Shown one piece after another: positions 54,621 through 63,220 of a DNA stretch of 64,000 bases (positions are counted from its first letter, which is position 1; each line of letters begins with the position of its first letter). A program made the position numbers and the translations under genes. Under the pieces are notes generated by a model. The model saw only the letters and a program-made list of their open reading frames with translations. It made no database searches and had not been told where the DNA came from. This DNA is from Kribbella pratensis (lineage in GTDB: Bacteria; Actinomycetota; Actinomycetes; Propionibacteriales; Kribbellaceae): the NCBI RefSeq assembly GCF_004366075.1, contig NZ_SODU01000001.1, positions 620,001 through 684,000 on the forward strand, written 5' to 3'.

Positions 54621-55326
54621 GACCCGCTCCTTCCGTCTCGGTGTCGCCGGACCGGTCGGCACCGGCAAGAGCTCACTGATCGCGACCGTCTGCCGCGAAC
54701 TCGCCGGCGAACTCCAGCTCGGCGTCATCACCAACGACATCTACACCGACGAGGACGCCCGGATGCTCAAAGCGGCCGGCGTTCTCGACCCGGAACGCAT
54801 CCGCGCCGTCGAGACCGGAGCCTGCCCGCACACCGCGATCCGCGACGACGTCACGCCGAACCTGATCGCGGTCGAGGACCTGGAACGCGACTTTGCGCCA
54901 CTGGATGTCGTCCTTGTCGAGTCCGGCGGCGACAACCTGACCGCCACGTTCTCCCCCGCGCTCGTCGACGCGCAGATCTTCGTGCTCGACGTGGCCGGCG
55001 GCGGCGACGTCGCACGCAAGGGCGGTCCTGGTATCGCCCGCGCCGATCTCCTGATCGTGAACAAGACCGACCTCGCGCCGTACGTCGGAGTCGACGTCGA
55101 GCAGATGGTGAAGGACGCCGAGACGGCCCGCGACGGGAAACCGGTGATAGCGCTCTCTCGCACGGATCCCGCCTCGATCGCCCTCTTGACCGAATGGGTG
55201 CGCTCGATGGCGCACGCCGTACGCGCCGGCGACCACACGCCCGTCGATCCCGGACCGATGGCCCCGCACTCGCACGTCGGCGAGGACGGCGAACTGATCA
55301 CGCACACCCATGCCCACACGCATTGA
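54613..55326 (+). CDS. ureG: Urease accessory GTPase UreG with C-terminal His tail
   Basis: A 237-residue GTPase. The P-loop is [10 protein letters not shown] (13-22), with the CPHTAIRDD nickel/metal motif near 72 and the [12 protein letters not shown] base-recognition motif near 155. UreG drives nickel transfer by GTP hydrolysis. The last 21 residues contain six histidines ([19 protein letters not shown]). A His-rich nickel-storage segment is usually at the N-terminus of such proteins or absent. It overlaps ureF by eight bases and ureD by 17. Confidence 0.95.
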   Translation: MPETRSFRLGVAGPVGTGKSSLIATVCRELAGELQLGVITNDIYTDEDARMLKAAGVLDPERIRAVETGACPHTAIRDDVTPNLIAVEDLERDFAPLDVVLVESGGDNLTATFSPALVDAQIFVLDVAGGGDVARKGGPGIARADLLIVNKTDLAPYVGVDVEQMVKDAETARDGKPVIALSRTDPASIALLTEWVRSMAHAVRAGDHTPVDPGPMAPHSHVGEDGELITHTHAHTH

Positions 55327-55987
55327 CGTCGTCGCCGACCCGGTCCGCGATCGCTGCCTGCTCACCACCGACCACCTGTCACCACGGCAGCTGCCCGGTG
55401 CGGACGGCGTCGTACGTGTTGGTCTCGTCGCCGCGGGCGCACTCTTGCTCGCCGGCGACGACGTACGCATCGAGATCGCGGTGTCCGGCGCCGTACGGCT
55501 CGAGATCGTGGAGACCGCCGGAACCGTTGCCTATGGCATGCGTGGCGGCACCGCCCGCTGGGACATCGACATCCGCCTCACCGACGGCGCGAGCCTTCAG
55601 TGGTACGCCGAACCGTTCGTCGTCTCCGCCGACGCCGATGTCACCCGTACGACGACCGCACGCCTCGCGACCGGCTGCACCGCGCACCTTCGCGAGTCAC
55701 TCGTCCTGGGCCGCCACGGCGAGACCGGCGGGGTCCTGCACACCGCGACCCGCGCCTGGCTCGGCGAGAACCTGCTCCTCGCCGAGGATCTCGACCTCTC
55801 CCCCGAATTCCGCACCGGCTGGGCAGTCCTGGGTACGAACCGTTGCCTCGACACCGTGACCACACTCGGCTTCCGGCTTCCCGACGACCCGCAAACCCTG
55901 CAGCTCGAGGGCCCGGGCTCGATCGCCCGCCGACTGGTCCACGAACAGCACCAGAGCACCCTGAACCGCCCAGCCTCCGCGAGCTAG
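55310..55987 (+). CDS. ureD: Urease accessory protein UreD
   Basis: A 225-residue UreD/UreH. It has the beta-rich [20 protein letters not shown] segment, the [19 protein letters not shown] block and [18 protein letters not shown], which are typical. It scaffolds UreF and UreG on the apoenzyme. It starts inside the end of ureG and its own end overlaps the convergent GntP permease by four bases. Confidence 0.92.
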   Translation: MPTRIDVVADPVRDRCLLTTDHLSPRQLPGADGVVRVGLVAAGALLLAGDDVRIEIAVSGAVRLEIVETAGTVAYGMRGGTARWDIDIRLTDGASLQWYAEPFVVSADADVTRTTTARLATGCTAHLRESLVLGRHGETGGVLHTATRAWLGENLLLAEDLDLSPEFRTGWAVLGTNRCLDTVTTLGFRLPDDPQTLQLEGPGSIARRLVHEQHQSTLNRPASAS

Positions 55988-57462
55988 ATGAAGATCGACA
56001 GGAGCAACGTCATGGCCAGGCCCATGACCGAGATCAGGGTCTCCATCACCGACCAGGTCTTGATGGCCTCGCCAACGGTCATGCCGAAGTACTCCTTGAC
56101 CAGCCAGAAGCCGGCGTCGTTGACGTGTGAGAAGAACAGCGAACCGGCGCCGATCGCCAGCACCACGAGCGCGAGATAGGTCGTACTCTCGCCGGTCGCC
56201 AGGGGCGCGACGATCCCGGCCGCGGTCACCGTCGCGACCGTCGCGGAGCCGGTCGCCAGCCGGATCAGGACCGCGACGATCCAGCCGAGCAGCAACGCCG
56301 ACAGGTTCGCAGCGATGGCGATCTTGGCGATCGCGGTACCGGTCCCGCCGTCGACCAGGACCTGCTTGAAACCGCCGCCGGCGCCGACGATGAGCATCAC
56401 GCCGGAAATCGGGAGCAGGCTCTCCCCGATCTTTCTGCTCAGCTCCGGGATGCCGAAACCCACCGCCGTGCCGAAGGTGAACATCGCGAGCAGTACGGCG
56501 ATCAGCAGCGCGACGACCGGGTCGCCGATGAACTGGAGGAACGGATAGGCCGCGTTGTCCTTGCTCATCCAGACGTCGGACGCGGCCTTGATCAGCATCA
56601 GCGCCACCGGGAGCAGGACCGTCACGATCGTCGCGGTGAAGCTCGGCGTCCGGGTCCGGACCGCACCTGGCGGCGCGTCCTGGCGCGTGACCTCCGCCGC
56701 GTGCTGCGGATGCGTCTGTTCTCCTTCGACCTCGTGGTGGCCGGCACCGACCTCGAGCGCCGCGCCCGCGGCCCCGATCGGGACCCATTTCGCCGCGAGC
56801 CGGCCGAACAGCGGACCGGCGACGATCACCGTCGGAATCGCCACCAGCAGACCGAGCGCCAGCGTGATGCCCACGTTGCCCCCAAGTACGCCGATCGCGG
56901 CCAACGGTCCGGGGTGCGGCGGTACGAAACCGTGCAGGACGGACAGGCCCGCGAGCGCGGGGATACCGAGCAGCATGGCTCGCGCGCCGGTCCGCCGTAC
57001 CGCGAGCACCACCACGGGAATCAGGAGTACGAGGCCGATCTCGAAGAACATCGGGATACCGATGATGAAGGCGATCAGCGCCATCTTCCACGGGAGCGCG
57101 CCGGTTCGGCCGCGCAGGATCGTGTCGACCACCTGATCCGCGCCGCCGGAGTCGGCGAGCAGCTTGCCCACCATCGCGCCGAGGGCGATCAGTACGCCGA
57201 CGTACCCGAGGACACTGCCGACGCCGTTCTCGTAGGACTTCGTGACCGCCCCGGCGCCGATCCCGGACGCCACGCCGACGAACAGCGCGCCGATCGTGAG
57301 CGACAGGAACGCATGCACCTTGAACGCGACGATCAGCGCCACGATCACCGCGATCCCCAGCACGGCAACGATCAGCACCCGGGTGTCGTGCCCGTTCCAC
57401 GGCGCATGTACGTCCGCCTCAGCGACCAGCGGAACCAGACCGGCTTCGTAAGCGACACTCAC
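55984..57462 (-). CDS. GntP-family gluconate:H+ symporter
   Basis: A 492-residue permease with about twelve to fourteen helices. It shows the GntP signatures MVGKLLADSGGADQVVDTIL, VPPHPGPLAAIGVLG, and FFSHVNDAGFWLVKEYFG near the end. A His/Glu/Thr-rich cytoplasmic loop (about 232-275) interrupts the two halves. It imports gluconate or a related sugar acid. The start is GTG. Confidence 0.92.
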   Translation of the reverse strand: MSVAYEAGLVPLVAEADVHAPWNGHDTRVLIVAVLGIAVIVALIVAFKVHAFLSLTIGALFVGVASGIGAGAVTKSYENGVGSVLGYVGVLIALGAMVGKLLADSGGADQVVDTILRGRTGALPWKMALIAFIIGIPMFFEIGLVLLIPVVVLAVRRTGARAMLLGIPALAGLSVLHGFVPPHPGPLAAIGVLGGNVGITLALGLLVAIPTVIVAGPLFGRLAAKWVPIGAAGAALEVGAGHHEVEGEQTHPQHAAEVTRQDAPPGAVRTRTPSFTATIVTVLLPVALMLIKAASDVWMSKDNAAYPFLQFIGDPVVALLIAVLLAMFTFGTAVGFGIPELSRKIGESLLPISGVMLIVGAGGGFKQVLVDGGTGTAIAKIAIAANLSALLLGWIVAVLIRLATGSATVATVTAAGIVAPLATGESTTYLALVVLAIGAGSLFFSHVNDAGFWLVKEYFGMTVGEAIKTWSVMETLISVMGLAMTLLLSIFI

Positions 57463-57624
57463 AGTTTCACCGCTCTCTGGACGCCACTAGAACCTGACCG
57501 CCACAGACGCCCTCTTTGGCAGTGTCCCACCGCGCCGCGGATCCCGACGCCCGACGCGACGAGCCAGGCCGCGTGTTGAACCAGGCTCTCAGGGTGGCGA
57601 GCAGCCGGGCATAGGATCGGCGGT

Positions 57625-58362
57625 ATGGCGACGCGGCTGGTGCAGATCTCGATGAAGGCTCACGACAGCTCCGCGCTCGGCAGGTTCTGGGCGGGGGCGC
57701 TCGACTGGGAGGTCACCGCCGACAACGCCCAGGAAACCAACCTCGAGCCCGAGGGCTTCAGCTATCCCGACCCGAGCGCCGTCTGCATCGACATCCTTCC
57801 CGTCCCCGATCCCAAGACGGCGAAGAACCGCGTCCACCTCGACCTCGCCACCACCTCCGCGGCTCACCAGGCAGACCTGATCGACCGCCTCCTGAGCCTC
57901 GGCGCGACGCCCGCGGATATCGGCCAGGGCAACGCCCCGTGGACGGTCCTCGCCGACCCGGAGGGCAACGAGTTCTGCGTACTCGAGCCTCGACCGGTCT
58001 ACAGCGACACCGGCCCGATCGCCGCTGTCGTCGTGGACTGTGCCGACCCGCGAGCGATGGCCCGGTTCTGGTCCGAGGCCATGGACTGGACGCTCCACGA
58101 GTCGACCGACAACTCCGCCGTACTGCGTTCCGCTAAGGGTGTCGGGCCGTACCTCGAGTTCATTCGCACTCCCGACGCGAAGGCCGGCCTGAACCGCGTC
58201 CACCTCGACCTCCGCCCGTACCCCGCCGACGACCACGCGGCGGAGGCGGACCGGCTGCGCTCGCTCGGCGCCACCGACCTGGACATCGGTCAAGGTGAGG
58301 TCCCCTGGACCGTTCTGGCAGATCCCGAGAACAACGAGTTCTGCCTCCTCACTCCTCTCTGA
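57625..58362 (+). CDS. Two-domain VOC protein
   Basis: A 245-residue protein made of two similar VOC modules. Each has a RFW helix (LGRFWAGALDWEV and MARFWSEAMDWTL), an NRVHLDL strand and a closing PWTVLADPE-NEFC-L motif. Internal duplication is plain. It belongs to a glyoxalase-like group often annotated as VOC or bleomycin-resistance-like, and the activity is unknown. Confidence 0.85.
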   Translation: MATRLVQISMKAHDSSALGRFWAGALDWEVTADNAQETNLEPEGFSYPDPSAVCIDILPVPDPKTAKNRVHLDLATTSAAHQADLIDRLLSLGATPADIGQGNAPWTVLADPEGNEFCVLEPRPVYSDTGPIAAVVVDCADPRAMARFWSEAMDWTLHESTDNSAVLRSAKGVGPYLEFIRTPDAKAGLNRVHLDLRPYPADDHAAEADRLRSLGATDLDIGQGEVPWTVLADPENNEFCLLTPL

Positions 58363-58792
58363 GCGCGGCGGTCGCGGTCGCGTTCTTGCGGGCCCTGGGC
58401 TTACGGGGCTTCGTGCGGTTGCCGTTGCCGTTGCCGTTGCCTGAGGATTCGGGCTCAGGATCGGGCGCGAACGGGACGAACGGCATGGTCAGCGGAAGCG
58501 CTGCCAGCCGCATCAGGAGCAGGACATTGTCGTCGCCGGCGGTCTTGTTGAGGCGGAGACGCCCACAGTTGGTGCACCGGTGGATGAGGACCCAGCGGCC
58601 CTCCCCGCGAACCGTGACCGCGATCGGCTCCATGCCGCCGGCACAGTCGGCCTTGCGATCACCCGGCACGTTGCGGTCGAGATGACGCGACCACAAGCAA
58701 CTCGGGCAATGATTGCGATGGGTAGTTCCGGGGGCGTCGAGGGAGACCTCTACGCCGCAATGTTCACAGCTGAACGAACGTGCGAATGCCAA
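58349..58792 (-). CDS. RNHCP-domain zinc-ribbon protein
   Basis: About 147 residues. FSCEHCGVEV and RNHCPSCLWSRHLD give the RNHCP signature, and HRCTNCGRLRLNK supplies another CxxC pair. The tail is Gly-Asn repeats (GNGNGNGNR) and basic residues. It is probably a zinc-binding RNA- or DNA-associated protein. The TTG at 58792 is chosen because the domain begins at once. The frame stays open to a GTG at 58861. A strong GGGAGGAGGG lies before an ATG at 58836 in another frame, which opens 28 codons overlapping this start. Confidence 0.78.
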   Translation of the reverse strand: MAFARSFSCEHCGVEVSLDAPGTTHRNHCPSCLWSRHLDRNVPGDRKADCAGGMEPIAVTVRGEGRWVLIHRCTNCGRLRLNKTAGDDNVLLLMRLAALPLTMPFVPFAPDPEPESSGNGNGNGNRTKPRKPRARKNATATAALREE

Positions 58793-58938
58793 ACCGAAGA
58801 ACCTTTCAGAGCAAAGCTGCAGGACAGAGCAGACATACGCTTCCCTCCTCCCGGTCCGCACCGGCTGATCCGGCGCACGTCCCCACAGCAGACCAGCCCA
58901 CCTCCAGCACCGTCAAACAAATAACCGCTGGGCCCGGC

Positions 58939-58959
58939 TTGACCTTGACGCAGGGTCAA
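58939..58959. promoter_or_regulatory. MerR-type operator TTGACC-N9-GGTCAA
   Basis: A dyad ahead of the ABC ATPase gene has the look of MerR-family operators (CTTGACC...GGTCAAC). The MerR gene is the third of the same operon, so autoregulation is likely. Confidence 0.6.
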
Positions 58960-58977
58960 CCCCGCAGGGTTGGCTTC

Positions 58978-59748
58978 ATGACAGTTCAATCGGCCGGTGA
59001 GCCGGCGATTCGGGTGCAGGGTCTGGAGAAGGCGTACGGGAAGAAGGCGGTACTGCGTGGTGTGGACTTCGACGTCGCGCGGGGCAGCATCTTCGCGCTG
59101 CTCGGCTCCAACGGGGCGGGCAAGACCACGACGATCAGGATCCTTTCCACGCTCCTCAAGGCGGATGCGGGAACGGCCGCCGTCAACGGGTTCGACGTCG
59201 CCACGCAGCCGGCCGACGTACGGGAATCCATCAGCTTGACCGGGCAGTTCGCCGCCGTCGACGAGATCCTCAGCGGCCGGGAGAACCTCGTACTGGTCGC
59301 GAAGCTGCGGCACGTCAAGGACCCCGGCGCGGTCGCCGATGACCTGCTCGACCGCTTCTCGCTGACCGAGGCGGCCGCTCAGCGAACAGCGACATACTCG
59401 GGCGGAATGCGCCGTCGCCTGGACATCGCGATGAGTCTGATCGGGAACTCGCCGGTGATCTTCCTCGACGAGCCGACCTCGGGGCTCGATCCCGAGGCGC
59501 GGATCGAGGTGTGGCAGACGGTCAAGGAGCTGGCCGGCCACGGTACGACGGTGCTGCTCACCACGCAGTACCTGGAAGAAGCCGAACAGCTCGCCGACCG
59601 GATCGCGATCCTGCACCAGGGCCGGATCATCGTCAACGGCACCCTCACCGAACTCAAGCAGCTCCTCCCACCCGCCAAGGTCGAGTACGTCGAGAAGCAA
59701 CCGACCCTCGAGGAGATCTTCCTGTCAGTCATTGGAGACCAGCGATGA
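58978..59748 (+). CDS. ABC transporter ATP-binding protein, DrrA-like
   Basis: A 256-residue ATPase. The Walker A is GSNGAGKTTT (about 44-53), the signature is YSGGMRRRLDIA, the Walker B is VIFLDEPTSGLDPEARIEV, and the H-loop is an altered LTTQYLEEAEQ with Gln in place of His, as in DrrA-type drug exporters. It energises a two-gene exporter with the next permease. The ATG at 58978 follows a MerR-type operator. It overlaps the permease start by ATGA. Confidence 0.92.
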   Translation: MTVQSAGEPAIRVQGLEKAYGKKAVLRGVDFDVARGSIFALLGSNGAGKTTTIRILSTLLKADAGTAAVNGFDVATQPADVRESISLTGQFAAVDEILSGRENLVLVAKLRHVKDPGAVADDLLDRFSLTEAAAQRTATYSGGMRRRLDIAMSLIGNSPVIFLDEPTSGLDPEARIEVWQTVKELAGHGTTVLLTTQYLEEAEQLADRIAILHQGRIIVNGTLTELKQLLPPAKVEYVEKQPTLEEIFLSVIGDQR

Positions 59749-60515
59749 CCATGAGTACTTCGTACTTCGTCGGCGACACCGTCGCCCTGACTGCTCGGAC
59801 GCTGCGCCACGTCACCCGCAGCCTGGACACCATCATCACGACCGTCATCACGCCGATCGCGTTGATGCTGATGTTCGTGTACGTCTTCGGCGGCGCGATC
59901 GACACCGGGTCCACGGCGTACGTGAACTACATGCTCCCCGGCATCCTGCTGATCACGATCGCGTCGGGCGTGGCCTACACGGCGTACCGGCTGTTCATGG
60001 ACCTGGCGACCGGGATCTTCGAGCGGTTCCAGTCGATGCCGATCGCCCGCTCGGGCGTGCTGTGGGCGCATGTCTTCACCTCACTCGTCGCCAACCTGAT
60101 CTCACTGGTCGTCGTGGTGGGCGTCGCGCTCGTGATGGGCTTCCGCTCGGGTGCCGGCGTGCTGGCCTGGCTCGCGGTGATCGGCATTCTGTTCCTGTTC
60201 ACCCTGGCGCTGACCTGGCTCGCGGTGATCCCCGGGCTCACCGCGTCGTCGGTCGAGGGCGCGGGCGCGTTCGGGTACCCGCTGATCTTCCTGCCGTTCG
60301 TCAGCTCGGCGTTCGTGCCCACCCAGACCATGCCCGGCCCGGTGCGCTGGTTCGCCGAGAACCAGCCGGTGACATCCATCGTCGACACGATCCGCAACCT
60401 GCTCGCGCAACAACCCGTCGGCAGCAGCATCTGGGCCGCGCTCGCCTGGTGCGTCGGCGTCCTCGTCGCGGCGTACGTGCTCGCGATGGTCGCCTATCGC
60501 CGCAAGATCGCCTGA
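59745..60515 (+). CDS. ABC-2 type permease, DrrB-like
   Basis: A 256-residue membrane protein with six helices. It has the ABC-2 pattern: N-terminal RTLRHVTRSLDTIITTVITP, central FERFQSMPIARSGVLWAH, and FLPFVSSAFVPTQTMPGPVRWFAE in the second half. It forms the channel for the DrrA-like ATPase, and the exported compound is unknown. Its ATG is coupled to the ATPase stop. Confidence 0.92.
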   Translation: MTMSTSYFVGDTVALTARTLRHVTRSLDTIITTVITPIALMLMFVYVFGGAIDTGSTAYVNYMLPGILLITIASGVAYTAYRLFMDLATGIFERFQSMPIARSGVLWAHVFTSLVANLISLVVVVGVALVMGFRSGAGVLAWLAVIGILFLFTLALTWLAVIPGLTASSVEGAGAFGYPLIFLPFVSSAFVPTQTMPGPVRWFAENQPVTSIVDTIRNLLAQQPVGSSIWAALAWCVGVLVAAYVLAMVAYRRKIA

Positions 60516-60540
60516 GGCATCCCTGAGGGAACATGGACCC

Positions 60541-61389
60541 ATGCTCACGATCAGCCAGCTGGCGGCGTACGCCGGCGTGACGGTGCGGGCAGTGCGCCAC
60601 TATCACAAGATCGGGCTGCTGCCGGAGCCCGCACGCGACCACTCCGGGTACCGGTCGTACAACTCCGCTGCCGTCGTACGCCTGATCCGGATCCACACGC
60701 TCGCCGATGCCGGCGTACCGCTGGCCCGTGTGCAGGAACTTCTCGACGCCACTCCCGCGAAGTTCGAGGACGGCGTACAGGAGATCGACAAGTCGTTGCG
60801 CGCCGAGATCCGGCGGTTGCAGGTGAGCCGCCGCCGGCTCGCCAGACTTGTCGCCGGCGACCACCTTGCGCTCCCGCAGACCGTTGTGGACTATCTCGAC
60901 CGGCTGCGCAGTTACGGCGTCAGCGAGCGCTACATCGTCATGGAGCGCGATGCCTGGATCATGATCGCCGCCCAGGTACCGGAGGTGATCGACGCCGTGA
61001 TCGCCGCGAAGCACGAGCAACTGGACGATCCCGATGCCCAGAAGCTCTACAGCCTGGTGAGTCAGGCAGTCGACAATCCGGATGGCGAGGCCTTGCTGTT
61101 CGAGATCGCCGACATCCTGGAACGCATGTACATCCGTGCCTTCGAGGCCGGCCAGCTGGGTGACGAGCCCTTCGACGACCAGCTCGTCGAGCTGCTGGAC
61201 GCAGTGATGCTCGAGTCCGCACCCGAGGCCGCGCGGCTGCTCACGATCCTGGAGGAACGCGGCTGGAAAGGCTGGACCCGCATCGAGCGCGTGCCCACCG
61301 ACAGACTCGAAGCGCTACGAGATCCTGGCGGCAGCGTGGAGCGCGAGACCGTCGGTGGCTGCGATGTCGGCGCGGAACCAGCCTGCTGA
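60541..61389 (+). CDS. MerR-family transcriptional regulator
   Basis: A 282-residue MerR regulator. The winged helix is at 1-70 (SQLAAYAGVTVRAVRHYHKI and GYRSYNSAAVVRLIRI), followed by a coiled dimer helix and a C-terminal ligand domain without a metal-site Cys pair. It ends with two cysteines (GGCDVGAEPAC). It is the third gene of the exporter operon and probably activates it when a toxic compound binds. Its last 75 bases overlap the convergent amylase gene. Confidence 0.9.
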   Translation: MLTISQLAAYAGVTVRAVRHYHKIGLLPEPARDHSGYRSYNSAAVVRLIRIHTLADAGVPLARVQELLDATPAKFEDGVQEIDKSLRAEIRRLQVSRRRLARLVAGDHLALPQTVVDYLDRLRSYGVSERYIVMERDAWIMIAAQVPEVIDAVIAAKHEQLDDPDAQKLYSLVSQAVDNPDGEALLFEIADILERMYIRAFEAGQLGDEPFDDQLVELLDAVMLESAPEAARLLTILEERGWKGWTRIERVPTDRLEALRDPGGSVERETVGGCDVGAEPAC

Positions 61390-62744
61390 GTCGACGGTGT
61401 ACGTCGGACCGGTGCAGCCGCCCGCCGAGTGGTCGCCGTGGAAGACGTCGCAGTACACGCCGGCCGGAAGCTGGGTGTGGAAGCTCCGGCCGGTGAGCGC
61501 TGAACTCTCGTCGTTCAGGACGAGGTAACCCTTGTCGCCACGGCCGAACGCGATCGCGTCGTTCCCGTTGTCCCACCACTCGGTCACGGCGGTCCCCCGT
61601 ACGGCTTGTGGAAGCCGACCATGTTGGCAATCACCCGCCACTCGTGCTCGCACCGCCAGCGGTTGCTGAAGCACGTCGTGTCGATCGTCCGTCCGCTACC
61701 GGTCGACGGCGGTCCCTCGTCGTTCGACATGTACTCGTAGCTCGACATCACCTTCGGCGTCCCGTACGTCCAGGCCAGCATGAACGCGTTCGCCATCGCA
61801 TAGCGGCCGTTGTCGCGGAACGTCAGTACGCCGCTGCCGCGCTGGGTGTCATGGTTGTCGGTGAACACCACGGCACGATCTGACGCCAACGGCTCCGCGA
61901 ACGTGCGCAGGTAGGCGAGGCGCTCGGTGTTGAAGATCTTGGCGAGATCCTTCCCGTACCGGAACTCGAGCACGTCGCCGTTCCCGACGTACTCGTCCGG
62001 GGTGATCGGCTCGCCGGCGCCGTAGATGACCTCCTGGTACAGGTACGCCGGACGCGCCAAGCGGGACTTGATCGCGGCGATGTCCGCGGCGGGCATGTGC
62101 TTCGAGGCATCCAGCCGGAACCCGTCGACGCCGATCGACAGCAGGTCGTTCAGGTACGCCGCGATCCGGCCGCGAACGTAGTCGGTACCGGTTGCCAGAT
62201 CGGCCAGGTCGACGAGCTCACAATTCTGTACCTCGTACCGGTCGCCGTAGTTGACGATGTCGTCGTTCCCGTTGCGTCCGCAATGATGGAAGTCCTGCGT
62301 CTGGTACGTCCCCGGGTAGTCGTAGTGCGTGTACGACGACCCGGCGCTGCCGGTGCCGCCCGACGAGCCACCGGTCATGTGGTTGATCACGGCATCGACG
62401 TACACCTTGACACCGGCCGCGTGGCAACTGTTGACCATGGCGACGAACTGGCTGCGCGTGCCGCGGCGGGTGCTGTCCAGCTTGTAACTCACCGGCTGGT
62501 AGTCCTGCCACCACGGATACCCGGACCCCGGCAGCACGACATGCTCCTGCGGCGGCGAGACCTGCACTGCGCCGTACCCCTTCGGGCCGAGTACCTGCCC
62601 GCACTCCCGCCCGACCGACGTCCAGTTCCATTCGAACAACTGGACGATGACGTCCCGGTCCCCCACCGGCGCCGCCTGCGCACTCGCCCCGCTCAGTCCG
62701 GCCATCGACAGACCCAGCAACAGGACCAGTAATTTGCGCATCAT
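61315..62744 (-). pseudogene. Secreted GH13 alpha-amylase with single-base frameshift
   Basis: The gene codes a signal peptide (MMRKLLVLLLGLSMAGL...), a GH13 barrel with nucleophile D in GFRLDASKHM, acid E in YLYQEVIYG and D in FTDNHDTQ, and a C-terminal beta domain. The barrel frame runs into a premature TGA after HKPYGGPP. The expected continuation (GTAVTEWWDNGNDAIAFG) follows in another frame. The break lies at a run of five G (plus-strand C 61594-61598). Six G would restore a 476-residue protein aligned without gaps to Streptomyces-type amylases. GAGGGAG precedes the ATG at 62744. It may be a real mutation or a sequencing error. Confidence 0.85.
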
Positions 62745-62850
62745 CGGACTCCCTCGGGGCGGCGGGTACCTCATCAAACCACGGGGGCCGGTGGCTCCAA
62801 GGGGGTCCCGTGTCGCAGAGTCGGCGAAAACGGCGCATACTTGAGGTCTG

Positions 62851-63093
62851 ATGCTGCCCTATCGCGCGACGACGCGTCGTCACCTGTCCACCAGTCCTTT
62901 CAAGGCCCAGGTTTCTGACTCGCTCAAGAGTTACGAAGTCGGTGAGCGGGTCTCTCACGACAGGGAAGGACTCGGCCGCGTCCATTCAGTCGAAACTGAT
63001 GGCACGGTCGTCATCGACTTCGGGGCCGGACGGCTCCTGCGAGTCGTCGCCCCCTTCTCCAAACTCCACTCCCTCGGCCAGGCCGACGCCTGA
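62851..63093 (+). CDS. Small basic protein, CarD-like fold possible
   Basis: An 80-residue protein. A variable N-terminus precedes KSYEVGERVSHDREGLGRVH and GTVVIDFGAGRLLRV, a Tudor/KOW-like beta pattern that resembles the N-terminal half of CarD/CdnL or YdeB-type proteins. It is too short for a full CarD. The translated start is uncertain, as no ribosome site is clear. Confidence 0.6.
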   Translation: MLPYRATTRRHLSTSPFKAQVSDSLKSYEVGERVSHDREGLGRVHSVETDGTVVIDFGAGRLLRVVAPFSKLHSLGQADA

Positions 63094-63220
63094 TCCACGC
63101 ACGCTGCCCCTGACCCTCCCAGGTCAGTAACTCCGCGTAACCCAGACTCGCGGCTATTGCGACCCATCGCGTATCAGTCGCCGTTCTCAGCCCTCTTATA
63201 GATGAGAGGGGGTGGAGCAA

